This document shows, one piece after another, positions 15,189 to 23,220 of a stretch of 64,000 nt of DNA. Made by a program: the position numbers and the translations under genes. Source of the stretch: Treponema ruminis (lineage in GTDB: Bacteria > Spirochaetota > Spirochaetia > Treponematales > Treponemataceae). The stretch is from contig CP031518.1 in assembly GCA_017161305.1 (NCBI GenBank), positions 2,294,001 to 2,358,000 of the forward strand, written 5' to 3'. The notes beneath the pieces were generated by a model that ran no database searches, was not told where the DNA came from, and saw only the letters and a list, made by a program, of their open reading frames with translations. Numbering within the stretch: position 1 is the stretch's first letter; each line of letters begins with the position of its first letter.

Positions 15189-18101
15189 TTATTCTTCCCT
15201 GTGACCGTGCTTCAAGGTGTCCTCGATGAACTTGCCTGTGTAGCTGCCGGTCTCCTGCCATCTCTTGGCAACTTCTTCCGGGGTGCCGGTGTCTACGATT
15301 GTGCCGCCCTTGTTTCCGCCGTCCGGGCCCAAGTCGATTATGTAGTCAGCCTGGGCAATAACGTCAAGGTTGTGCTCAATCATCACCACGCTGTTTCCTT
15401 TGTCTACGAGCCGCTGGATTACTTCCATGAGGACTTTAACGTCCGCAAAGTGAAGGCCGGTGGTCGGTTCATCCAAAATATAGAGAGTTTTGCCAGTTGA
15501 AGGACGGGCAAGTTCCGTCGCCAGTTTGACACGCTGAGCCTCGCCGCCAGAAAGCGTAAGGGCTGACTGGCCGAGCTGAATGTAGCCAAGACCTACGCTC
15601 TTTAAAGTCTCAAGCTTTCGTGAGATATGAGGAATCGCGTTGAAAAAGTCTGCCGCCTCTTCAATTGTCATGTTGAGTACGTCTGAAATGTTCTTTCCCT
15701 TGTAGCGAACGTCCAGGGTCTCCTGATTAAAGCGGTGTCCGTGACAGACATCACACTGAATGAAAACGTCCGGCAAAAAGTTCATTTCGATTGTGATTGT
15801 ACCCGCACCCTGACAGTTTTCGCAGCGACCGCCCTTCACGTTAAAACTGAAGCGGCCTGACTTGTAGCCGCGAGCCTTTGAGTCTGGAAGAGAAGCATAA
15901 AGTTCCCGGATTGAGTCAAAAACGCCGACATAAGTGACCGGATTACTTCGCGGAGTGCGTCCGATCGGAGACTGGTCTATGTTGATTACCTTGTCGATAT
16001 TTTCGATTCCTTCGATTGAATCATGCTCGCCTGCCTTATAGTCAGTTTTCATCAGGGTGTTTGAAACGACCGGATAGAAAACATCGCTGAGCAGGGTGGA
16101 TTTTCCGCTGCCTGAAACGCCCGTGATACAGGTAAAGGTTCCGAGAGGAATGTCTACGCTCACGTTCTTTAAGTTATGCTCGCGGACACCCTTAATTGAA
16201 ATGAATTTTCCGTTACCCTTCCGCCTTTCTTTCGGGATCGGCATGAAAAGAGTGCCCTTGAGGTACTGACCTGTAAGGCTTTCAGAAACTTCCATGACCT
16301 GAGCCGGAGTGCCAGAAGCGATTACGTTTCCGCCGTGAACGCCTGCCCCGGGACCGATGTCAACGAGCCAGTCGGCAGTCCGCAAAGTCTGCTCGTCATG
16401 CTCAACAACGATTACAGTGTTTTTAAGGTCGCGGAGGTATGTGAGTGTGTCGATGAGTCTTTCGTTATCCCTCTGATGAAGTCCGATTGAAGGCTCGTCA
16501 AGAATGTACATTACGCCGGTCAAGCCAGAGCCAATCTGTGTTGCAAGACGGATTCGCTGAGCCTCGCCGCCAGACAAAGTGCCGGCAGACCGCTCCAAAG
16601 TGAGGTAGTCAAGGCCGACATTCTTTAGGAAAGTGAGGCGGGCTTTAATTTCCTTTATAATCTGAACTGAAATGAGCTTTTCAGTTTCGGTAAGTTCAAG
16701 TTTTTCGATAAAATCAAGGCTTTCGATTACGCTGAGAGCGCAAAGGTCGATAATGTTCTTTCCACCGACAGTAACGCCGAGTGACTCAGGACGCAGCCTC
16801 TTTCCGTGACAGCAGGTACACTCAGAAACCGACATAAAACGCTCTTCCATACGGACCCGCTGGCTTTCGCCCCAGGCCTCGTTGTGACGTCTTTTCATGT
16901 CAGCCCAGATTCCAATCCAGGGTCTCTTGTACTCAGAAAAGCCCTCCCCGCTCTGCTTGCGGTAAATCCAGTGCATGATTTTTGTGTCGTCACCCTTCCA
17001 CAAGAATTCGCGCTGACTTTCGCTCAAATCTTTAAGAGGAGTGTCGAGGGTAAATCCGCCTGTCTCGGCTACAGCGCCAAAAAGAGACTTATTCCACTCG
17101 CTGTCAGGATTGTAGAACGGCAGGGCACCTTCGTTAAAGGAAAGTGAGTCGTCAGGAAGGATTTTTTTTGCATCCCATTCCATTTTTTCGCCGATACCTG
17201 TACATTCAGGGCAGGCACCAAAGGGATTGTTGAAAGAAAAAAGACGAGGCTGAAGCTCTGGAACAGAAATTCCGCAGTCAGGGCAGGCATTTTTCTGGCT
17301 GAAAAATACTTCCTCTTCATGATAGCCCTTTTCAGAATCATCATTTACGCGGCGAAGGACAATAACGACGCCGTTTGCAGCCTGTAAAGCCGCCTCAACC
17401 GATTCAGCAAGTCGCTTTCGGGAATCATCTTTGATGGCGATTCGGTCGACTACGATTTCTATAGTATGTTTTTTCTGCTTGTCCAGCTTTATTGTATCAT
17501 CCAGCTCTACCATGAGACCGTCGATGCGGGCGCGGACAAAGCCAGACTTCTGGGCATCCTCGATGATTTTCTGATGCTCGCCCTTTTTTCCGCGGATTAC
17601 CGGAGCGAGAATCGTGAGACGAGTTCCCTCGCCCCAGCCCAGAATCGTGTCTATAATCTGATCTTCGCTCTGCTCCTTAATCTCGCGGCCGCAGTTTGGA
17701 CAATGAGCGTGACCAATTCTTGCAAAAAGGAGCCTGTAATAGTCGTAAATTTCTGTGACCGTGCCCACAGTTGAGCGCGGATTGTTGTGAGTCGTTTTCT
17801 GTTCGATTGAAATTGCCGGAGAAAGGCCTTCGATTAAATCAACATCAGGCTTGTCCATGCTGCCCAAAAACTGCCGTGCATAGGAAGAAAGGCTTTCCAT
17901 GTAGCGCCTCTGTCCTTCGGCAAAGAGAGTGTCGAAAGCAAGGCTGGATTTACCCGAGCCTGAAAGACCCGAAATGACGACAAGTTTGTGACGCGGAATC
18001 TCTACGCTGATATTTTTAAGGTTATGCTCGCGGGCACCCTGAATTACAATCTTTTCACCCTGGACAGAATGTATGGTTTTATTATCGATAATATTGCTCA
18101 C
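15189..18101 (-). CDS. uvrA: Excinuclease ABC subunit A
   Basis: The 970 aa protein is full length. It has two ABC cassettes: Walker A '[15 protein letters not shown]' near 43 and '[14 protein letters not shown]' near 667, with signatures '[37 protein letters not shown]' and '[39 protein letters not shown]'. The zinc modules are 'CPNCGREI', 'CPDCG...CPECTG' and 'CENCQGAG...CDVCHGHR'. UvrA scans DNA for damage and loads UvrB. The start is a GTG at 18101-18099. A TATAAT on the minus strand ends 6 nt before it, inside the end of azlD, so uvrA has its own leaderless-type promoter besides read-through from azlCD. Confidence 0.98.
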   Translation of the reverse strand: MSNIIDNKTIHSVQGEKIVIQGAREHNLKNISVEIPRHKLVVISGLSGSGKSSLAFDTLFAEGQRRYMESLSSYARQFLGSMDKPDVDLIEGLSPAISIEQKTTHNNPRSTVGTVTEIYDYYRLLFARIGHAHCPNCGREIKEQSEDQIIDTILGWGEGTRLTILAPVIRGKKGEHQKIIEDAQKSGFVRARIDGLMVELDDTIKLDKQKKHTIEIVVDRIAIKDDSRKRLAESVEAALQAANGVVIVLRRVNDDSEKGYHEEEVFFSQKNACPDCGISVPELQPRLFSFNNPFGACPECTGIGEKMEWDAKKILPDDSLSFNEGALPFYNPDSEWNKSLFGAVAETGGFTLDTPLKDLSESQREFLWKGDDTKIMHWIYRKQSGEGFSEYKRPWIGIWADMKRRHNEAWGESQRVRMEERFMSVSECTCCHGKRLRPESLGVTVGGKNIIDLCALSVIESLDFIEKLELTETEKLISVQIIKEIKARLTFLKNVGLDYLTLERSAGTLSGGEAQRIRLATQIGSGLTGVMYILDEPSIGLHQRDNERLIDTLTYLRDLKNTVIVVEHDEQTLRTADWLVDIGPGAGVHGGNVIASGTPAQVMEVSESLTGQYLKGTLFMPIPKERRKGNGKFISIKGVREHNLKNVSVDIPLGTFTCITGVSGSGKSTLLSDVFYPVVSNTLMKTDYKAGEHDSIEGIENIDKVINIDQSPIGRTPRSNPVTYVGVFDSIRELYASLPDSKARGYKSGRFSFNVKGGRCENCQGAGTITIEMNFLPDVFIQCDVCHGHRFNQETLDVRYKGKNISDVLNMTIEEAADFFNAIPHISRKLETLKSVGLGYIQLGQSALTLSGGEAQRVKLATELARPSTGKTLYILDEPTTGLHFADVKVLMEVIQRLVDKGNSVVMIEHNLDVIAQADYIIDLGPDGGNKGGTIVDTGTPEEVAKRWQETGSYTGKFIEDTLKHGHREE

Positions 18102-18107
18102 AAAGAC

Positions 18108-18137
18108 ATTATAGCAAATTTACGGCGAATTCCGCAA
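18108..18137 (-). promoter_or_regulatory. Internal promoter for uvrA, leaderless type
   Basis: TTGCGG (18137-18132), 18 bp and TATAAT (18113-18108) lie in the last codons of azlD. The GTG start of uvrA begins 7 nt after the -10 and no Shine-Dalgarno is present. Confidence 0.55.
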
Positions 18138-18423
18138 CAAAGGCCACTACGCAGCAGGCAATGGCAACCGGGAAAAGTCCGACTCCAAAGAAAGCAAGGA
18201 GAACGCCCACAATAAGAGAAGCCAGACCTGCAATCGGAGAAGAAGTTGCCTCGACAATGGCCGGGAAAGTCATTACGGCAAGAGTGACATAGGGAACGTA
18301 ATATAGAAATGAGCGGATAAACTGATTTTTAATCTGCCTTCGGATAAGAGTAAGCGGAAGCACGCGAATCAAATAAGAAACTACGAAACCAGTTAAAATG
18401 TAAATCCAAATGTTTCCACGCAT
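18109..18423 (-). CDS. azlD: AzlD family branched-chain amino-acid exporter subunit
   Basis: The 104 aa protein has three to four hydrophobic segments: '[23 protein letters not shown]', '[18 protein letters not shown]', '[35 protein letters not shown]'. The length and the 'RVLPLTL...[16 protein letters not shown]' pattern fit AzlD, the small partner of AzlC in a branched-chain amino-acid export complex. It follows azlC after 4 bp with a strong GAGGAG Shine-Dalgarno. Confidence 0.88.
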   Translation of the reverse strand: MRGNIWIYILTGFVVSYLIRVLPLTLIRRQIKNQFIRSFLYYVPYVTLAVMTFPAIVEATSSPIAGLASLIVGVLLAFFGVGLFPVAIACCVVAFVAEFAVNLL

Positions 18424-18427
18424 GATT

Positions 18428-19132
18428 TTACTCCTCAGTTTCCACAGGCTTCAAATAAGCCAGGACAGCCGAAATTGCAACAGTAAGGATGATAGTCCTG
18501 TTGCCGCCAGAAAGATTTTTGATGTAAGGAAGGACTGAAAAGGCCCAGCTCAAGACAAAGCTTACCGCAACAGCAGAGGCAATAGTCATGTTCTTTTTTG
18601 CAGGCGGAATGATTATTGCAAGGAACATGCCGTAAAGGGCGACGGAAAGGGCATTAACAACCGAAACCGGAAGAATGTTTCCCGCAATGATTCCACAGGC
18701 AGTACCTGCACTCCAAAGCGGAGCCGCAACAAGAAGGGCACCGTAAGTATAGAAGGGATTCAAAAAGCCCTTCTGAGCGATTGATATTCCGAAAATTTCG
18801 TCAGTAATTCCAAAAGCAACCAGAAAACGATGGATAAAAGGAGTATCTTCTGAAAAACGCTGGCTCAAAGCACAGCTCATGAGCATGTAGCGGGCATTTA
18901 CCACGAAAATAATCAGAGCAACTTCGATATAAGTGGCCAGCTGCTCAGCCGCAGTGTAAAGGGCATATTCTCCTGCAGAAGCACGGTTCAAAAAACTTGA
19001 AATAAAGCCCTGAAATGGAGAAAGCCCCGCCCTGCGAGCCACAATTCCAAGTGAAAAAGCAACCGCAAAATAGCCCAGCCCGATCGGCACTCCAGCCGCC
19101 AAACCGTTTAAGAAAGATGATTTGTTGTTCAT
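18428..19132 (-). CDS. azlC: AzlC family branched-chain amino-acid exporter
   Basis: The 234 aa protein starts at the ATG 19132 ('MNNKSSFLNGLAAGVPIGLGYFAVAFSLG'). A longer frame reaches 19216, but it would run through a rho-independent terminator (19161-19187) and lacks family similarity, so I reject it. The AzlC features are 'GVPIGLGYFAVAFSLGIVARRAGLSPFQGFISSFLNRASAGEYA', 'VNARYMLMSCALSQRF' and 'AFGITDEIFGIS', with about seven membrane segments. With AzlD it exports branched-chain amino acids. The leader contains two hairpins (19212-19268). Confidence 0.9.
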   Translation of the reverse strand: MNNKSSFLNGLAAGVPIGLGYFAVAFSLGIVARRAGLSPFQGFISSFLNRASAGEYALYTAAEQLATYIEVALIIFVVNARYMLMSCALSQRFSEDTPFIHRFLVAFGITDEIFGISIAQKGFLNPFYTYGALLVAAPLWSAGTACGIIAGNILPVSVVNALSVALYGMFLAIIIPPAKKNMTIASAVAVSFVLSWAFSVLPYIKNLSGGNRTIILTVAISAVLAYLKPVETEE

Positions 19133-19160
19133 ATTAAGCCACATTATAAAGAAACGAAAT

Positions 19161-19187
19161 AAAAAATCCCTGCACAAAGAGCAGGGA
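19161..19187 (-). terminator. Terminator between tRNA-Glu and azlC
   Basis: On the minus strand CCCTGC / GCAGGG with a 7-nt loop is followed by ATTTTTTA. It ends the tRNA-Gln/tRNA-Glu unit 29 nt before the azlC ATG, or acts as an attenuator in the azlC leader. Confidence 0.8.
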
Positions 19188-19211
19188 AATCTTTTAACAT
19201 CAAATATAACT

Positions 19212-19268
19212 GCCACACGGATGTGGCATAAAGCCAGTTGGCCGCAAGTTTTTGCTTACAAAAACTTG
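19212..19268 (-). ncRNA. Two-hairpin segment between tRNA-Glu and azlC
   Basis: Two perfect stem-loops lie in tandem: TGCCACA / TGTGGCA (loop 4, about 19212-19229) and CAAGTTTTTG / CAAAAACTTG (loop 4, 19245-19268). With the terminator at 19161-19187 they form a three-hairpin array between tRNA-Glu and azlC. It could be a short processed RNA, a tRNA trailer or an attenuator. I see no known riboswitch or T-box core. Confidence 0.4.
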
Positions 19269-19285
19269 TCAAGACAGGATGTTGA

Positions 19286-19358
19286 TAGCCACTACGGGAG
19301 TCGAACCCGTCTCTCCGCCTTGAGAGGGCGGCGAACTAAACCGATATTCGAAGCGGCC
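19286..19358 (-). tRNA. tRNA-Glu (CTC)
   Basis: The acceptor GGCCGCT (minus 19358-19352) pairs with AGTGGCT, with two G-U pairs. The D stem is GAAT/GTTC. The anticodon arm is CCGCC-CTCTCAA-GGCGG, giving anticodon CTC. The T arm is ACGGG-TTCGACT-CCCGT. The length is 73 nt and CCA is not encoded. Confidence 0.92.
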
Positions 19359-19372
19359 AAGCTTAAAGCTAG

Positions 19373-19399
19373 AAAAAAAAGCTGACTTTCAAGCCAGCC
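19373..19399 (-). terminator. Terminator between tRNA-Gln and tRNA-Glu
   Basis: The minus-strand stem GCTGGCT / AGTCAGC with tetraloop TGAA is followed by eight T. It lies 5 nt after the 3' end of tRNA-Gln. Confidence 0.85.
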
Positions 19400-19403
19400 T
19401 TAG

Positions 19404-19474
19404 TTCCCCAAGGAGGATTCGAACCCCCACGATCAGAACCAGAATCTGAGGTGCTACCATTACACAATCGGGGA
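19404..19474 (-). tRNA. tRNA-Gln (CTG)
   Basis: The acceptor TCCCCGA (19474-19468) pairs with TTGGGGA. The anticodon arm TCAGA-TTCTGGT-TCTGA gives anticodon CTG. The length is 71 nt and CCA is not encoded. Confidence 0.94.
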
Positions 19475-19501
19475 ATGCATCGCGTTGCGATGTGAGAATA
19501 A

Positions 19502-19530
19502 ATATATAGGGATTTCGAATTTGTGTCAAT
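19502..19530 (-). promoter_or_regulatory. Promoter of tRNA-Gln
   Basis: TTGACA (19530-19525), 17 bp and TATATT (19507-19502) give the same hexamers and spacing as the palindrome promoters at 1612-1640. A short leader hairpin CATCGC-GTT-GCGATG (19479-19493) precedes the tRNA. Confidence 0.8.
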
Positions 19531-19575
19531 AGAAAATGAAAGATTTTTTAATTTTTTTTGCTTTTTTCATTTTCC

Positions 19576-19604
19576 TTGCAAATTCTTCCTTTCTCGCTTA
19601 CAAT
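19576..19604 (+). promoter_or_regulatory. Promoter of rsgA, leaderless type
   Basis: TTGCAA (19576-19581), 17 bp and TACAAT (19599-19604) precede the ATG at 19613 by 8 nt. No Shine-Dalgarno is present. Confidence 0.6.
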
Positions 19605-19612
19605 ATAAGAAT

Positions 19613-20602
19613 ATGGTTCAACTAGAAGGCACCGTTTTAAGCGGCAGCAATAACGTTTTTGAAATCGAATGTGACGATAAGGATGACGACGGCAATTCCA
19701 TAATACGGAATTGTTCTTTTAAAAGCAAAAGGCTCAAGCTCGACACCCGCTATTACAATCCACTGGCTCCAGGCGACCGGGTACAAATCGAAATTGAAGA
19801 TTCACAGGACGAAAAGGGACAGATTCTTTCTCTAGTTCCCCGCAGCAATGCTTTTATCCGCTGGAATGTAAAGGGGCGGGCACCTCAGCTTCTGGCAGCA
19901 AATTTGGACTATATCATTCTGGTCACAACCCCGGCCGAACCGGAATTCCGGCCCCGCTTCATCGACCGTGAGCTTGTTCAGGCAGAATATCAGAACCTCA
20001 CGCCGATTATTCTTGTAAACAAATACGACCTTCCCGAAGCACAGGAACCCGATTTTCAGAACCGGCTTTCAATCTGGGAAGAACTCGGCTATAAAGTCCT
20101 GCGCATTTCAGCAAAGTCAGGCGAAGGACTCACGGAGCTGGCAGAACTAATCACCGGAAAGCTCAGCGCCCTTGTCGGTCAGTCGGGAGTTGGCAAATCT
20201 TCCCTCGTGAACGTACTGGACAACACCTGCGTCCTCAAAACAGGAAGCCTCAGCCGCAAATACGGAAAGGGCTCCCACACCACCACAAAAGGCACCCTCA
20301 TGCATATTCATCTTAACGAGTCGATTGTGGGCGGAGTACAGAACGCATACGCTTCGATTATCGACACGCCGGGAGTCCGCCGCTTTGTCCTCAACGATAT
20401 TGCCGCAGACGACCTTGCCCTTTATTTCCGCGAATTCGAACCTCTGATCGGCAAATGCAAATTCGGCACCAACTGCAAGCACGATTCCGAGCCAGGCTGC
20501 AAAATCCTGGAAGCCGTAGAAGCAGGCGTAATCACCGAAGAGCGTTTTGAAAGCTGGCAGCGAATCCGCGAAGAAATCCAGACAGGCAACTGGGACGACT
20601 AG
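19613..20602 (+). CDS. rsgA: Ribosome small subunit-dependent GTPase RsgA
   Basis: The 329 aa protein starts at ATG 19613 ('MVQLEGTVLSGSNNVFEIEC'), the usual OB-fold opening of RsgA. A frame extending to 19523 is rejected because it overlaps two promoters and encodes a Phe-rich non-homologous stretch. The GTPase is circularly permuted: 'NKYDLP' (G4) comes first, then Walker A 'GQSGVGKSSLVN' near 188 and 'DTPGVRRF'. The C-terminal zinc knuckle is 'CKFGTNCKHDSEPGC'. RsgA acts in late 30S maturation. mutS2 follows on the same strand after 32 bp. Confidence 0.96.
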   Translation: MVQLEGTVLSGSNNVFEIECDDKDDDGNSIIRNCSFKSKRLKLDTRYYNPLAPGDRVQIEIEDSQDEKGQILSLVPRSNAFIRWNVKGRAPQLLAANLDYIILVTTPAEPEFRPRFIDRELVQAEYQNLTPIILVNKYDLPEAQEPDFQNRLSIWEELGYKVLRISAKSGEGLTELAELITGKLSALVGQSGVGKSSLVNVLDNTCVLKTGSLSRKYGKGSHTTTKGTLMHIHLNESIVGGVQNAYASIIDTPGVRRFVLNDIAADDLALYFREFEPLIGKCKFGTNCKHDSEPGCKILEAVEAGVITEERFESWQRIREEIQTGNWDD

Positions 20603-20634
20603 ATTCAGCGTACCCATCAGAATTTTTTATAATT

Positions 20635-23220
20635 ATGCACAGAAAAACACTCGAACAGCTAGACTACTATAGAATCCGCGACACTATCGCAGGCTTTTGC
20701 GTCAGTGAGGAAGGAAAGGCTTCTCTTTTGAAGCGGGAACCACTCACTCAGGAAAAAGTTGACGAAATCAACTCTCTCAAAACGCTTTCCTCACAGTGGC
20801 AGAAGGCCCTTCTTTCAAAGAATCCTGTCCGCCTGCACTCATGGGGAGAAATCGCCTCTTTCATAAAGTTCTTGCAGGCTCAGGGAACGACTCTGGAGCA
20901 GGAGCAGCTTTATTCTCTCTGGCAGTTTGCTTCCTCGGCCCTGGATTTGTATTCCTCGGTCAAAACTTCTTCTTCGGAGCTGGGGCTTAAAAATCTTCTG
21001 GACACGGCAGAAACTCTTCCATATTCCACTCTTGAACAGACTCTTAACACAATCTCCAGAATCATCGACAAGGACGGAAATTTAAAGGATCTGCCTGTCC
21101 TCCGGGAAATCCGGGCCAAAATCGCTCAGATTAACGGCGAAATCAAGGCTGCCCTCAAAAAATACACCAGCGACACAACCCTCAATTCAGTCCTCGAAAG
21201 CAATGTTCCGGCCTTCCGCGCTGACAGACAAGTTCTTGCGGTAAAGGCAAACCAAAGGAACAGAATTTCCGGCATCGTTCACGAAGTTTCAGCTTCGGGC
21301 CAGACTCTTTTTATCGAGCCTGAGGAAGTCGTCCGCAAAAACAACGAACTTTTACAGGAAGAAGCTCATCTGGCCCAGGAAACACGGAAAATTTTCACCG
21401 AGACGACAGCCCTTCTCCACCCTCTTTACGACGACCTTAAGTCTGCCCTCAAAGTCATGACTCTCTTTGATGTGACTTACGCTTCTGCCCGCTGGGGTGC
21501 TGAAAATCTTTGCAACTACGCCCTCACCTGCGCCCAGAACGACAGCGAAAACCCGCCGCTTTTAATCCAGGCCCGCCATCCCCTTTTGGGTGACAAGGCC
21601 GTTCCGATTGACATCAAGTGGCTTTCCAACAAAAACATCCTCATCATCACAGGTCCGAACACAGGCGGAAAGACAGTAACGCTCAAGACTTTCGCCCTTC
21701 TTTCAATGCTCAACCAGTCAGGCTTTCCGATTCCAGCTGCGGACGGAACCCGGCTCCCGATTTTCAATGCGATTTTTGCAGACATAGGCGATGACCAGTC
21801 AATCGACAACTCGCTTTCAACTTTCTCAGCCCACATGAAGAACATCGCGGCTGCCGTAAAGCACGCTGACTCAAATTCCCTCGTTCTTCTCGATGAATTT
21901 GGCGGCGGAACTGACCCCCAGGAAGGAGGCGCGATTGCAATGGCCTGTCTCGACACCCTGATTGAAAAAAAAGCCTTTGTCCTCGTCACCACTCATCACG
22001 GAAGCCTAAAAAATTACGGCTACACCAACCAGTACTGCGTAAATGCCAGCGCTGAATTCGACTCAAATTCCCTGGCTCCGACATATCATCTCGTCATGGG
22101 TGTTCCGGGTGAAAGCCATGCCCTGGACATTGCAAAACGCTCAGGCCTGCCGGGCGCAATCGTCTCAAAGGCAAAATCCTACATCACGAATCAGCAGGCG
22201 GACGTTTCATCATTGATCCGCGGCCTCACCCAAAAGCACGCGGAACTTGACCGCCGCGAAAAGGAATTCGCATGCCTAGAAAACCGCCAGAAGGAAAAAC
22301 TTCTCAAGCAGGAGCAGAAAGACCTCAAGCTCCGACAGAAGGAAAATGAACTTAAAGAACGTGAAAGCCGTGCTGAATCAAGATTTTTGCGCGAAACCAG
22401 GAAATCCCTTGAAAATCTTGTGCGCGAGCTTCGTGAGGGAGAAATCACCCGCGAAAAGACCCTCAAAATGCGCAAGTTCATCAATGATTTGACCGAAGAC
22501 GTCGAGCTTCAGGAACTTGAGCTTGAGGAAGAAAAGGAAAGGCTCGAAGAAGAAGAAAAGCTTCTTACCGAAAGAATCGAAAACGAGACAAAAATCGCTG
22601 AAAACGGCATAAAAATCAGCTCTGCCGCAAGCCATTCAGCATCATCAAATAAAAAGACTAAAAAACGCCTCAGCAACAAGGAAGCACTGGCCACGGCAAA
22701 GGCAACCTACACAGACGAAGAAGTCTTCAATCTTGCCCCGCGCAAAAAGAATGCTCCGAAAATCAAATACGAATTTGCAGAAGGAGCGGAAGTTCTTGTC
22801 GGAAAAACCCGCAGCAGGGGAACTCTCTTGCATGAAGAGAAAAAGGGAGTCTGGCTGGTCCAGCTGGGCTCAATCCGCATGAACATAAAGCAAAAGGACA
22901 TGGAACTGATTGCACCGGCAAATTTAACTTCAGCAGATTACAGCGTTGAACTCAGCAGCGACAGCGGAAACGGAAGCCCGGTATTTGAGCTTCGCCTGCT
23001 CGGAATGCGCGAAGAAGAAGCCGTACATGCGCTGCAAAAGCAACTGGACCTCTGCGCCATGACGAATTTCAAGAGTTTCAGCGTAATTCATGGAAAGGGA
23101 AACGGAATCCTCCAGCAGGCAGTTCAAGATTATCTCTCGAACTACCCGGGAGTAAAGTCTTTCTACTACGCCCGACCGGAAGACGGCGGCTTTGGAAAGA
23201 CTTATGTGGAACTGAACTAG
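20635..23220 (+). CDS. mutS2: MutS2-type ATPase with Smr domain
   Basis: The 861 aa protein begins 'MHRKTLEQLDYYRIRDTIAGFCVSEEGK', as in MutS2. The MutS core has 'ITGPNTGGKTVTLKTFALL' (Walker A near 341), 'STFSAHMKNIAAAV' and 'LLDEFGGGTDPQEGGAIA'. A long charged coiled coil covers about 510-665. The C-terminal Smr domain (784-861) has 'GMREEEAVHALQKQLD' and 'VIHGKGNGILQQAVQDYL'. MutS2 lacks the mismatch-recognition domain and acts on recombination intermediates or on collided ribosomes, depending on species. The Smr domain usually starts 'LDLRGxR'; here it reads 'LRLLGMR', so the catalytic Asp of that motif is missing. Its stop codon overlaps that of the convergent kinase gene. Confidence 0.95.
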   Translation: MHRKTLEQLDYYRIRDTIAGFCVSEEGKASLLKREPLTQEKVDEINSLKTLSSQWQKALLSKNPVRLHSWGEIASFIKFLQAQGTTLEQEQLYSLWQFASSALDLYSSVKTSSSELGLKNLLDTAETLPYSTLEQTLNTISRIIDKDGNLKDLPVLREIRAKIAQINGEIKAALKKYTSDTTLNSVLESNVPAFRADRQVLAVKANQRNRISGIVHEVSASGQTLFIEPEEVVRKNNELLQEEAHLAQETRKIFTETTALLHPLYDDLKSALKVMTLFDVTYASARWGAENLCNYALTCAQNDSENPPLLIQARHPLLGDKAVPIDIKWLSNKNILIITGPNTGGKTVTLKTFALLSMLNQSGFPIPAADGTRLPIFNAIFADIGDDQSIDNSLSTFSAHMKNIAAAVKHADSNSLVLLDEFGGGTDPQEGGAIAMACLDTLIEKKAFVLVTTHHGSLKNYGYTNQYCVNASAEFDSNSLAPTYHLVMGVPGESHALDIAKRSGLPGAIVSKAKSYITNQQADVSSLIRGLTQKHAELDRREKEFACLENRQKEKLLKQEQKDLKLRQKENELKERESRAESRFLRETRKSLENLVRELREGEITREKTLKMRKFINDLTEDVELQELELEEEKERLEEEEKLLTERIENETKIAENGIKISSAASHSASSNKKTKKRLSNKEALATAKATYTDEEVFNLAPRKKNAPKIKYEFAEGAEVLVGKTRSRGTLLHEEKKGVWLVQLGSIRMNIKQKDMELIAPANLTSADYSVELSSDSGNGSPVFELRLLGMREEEAVHALQKQLDLCAMTNFKSFSVIHGKGNGILQQAVQDYLSNYPGVKSFYYARPEDGGFGKTYVELN

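Noticed and set aside
19190..19290. T-box or known riboswitch in the azlC leader
   Set aside because: No T-box sequence, specifier loop or recognisable aptamer core was found; only simple perfect hairpins.
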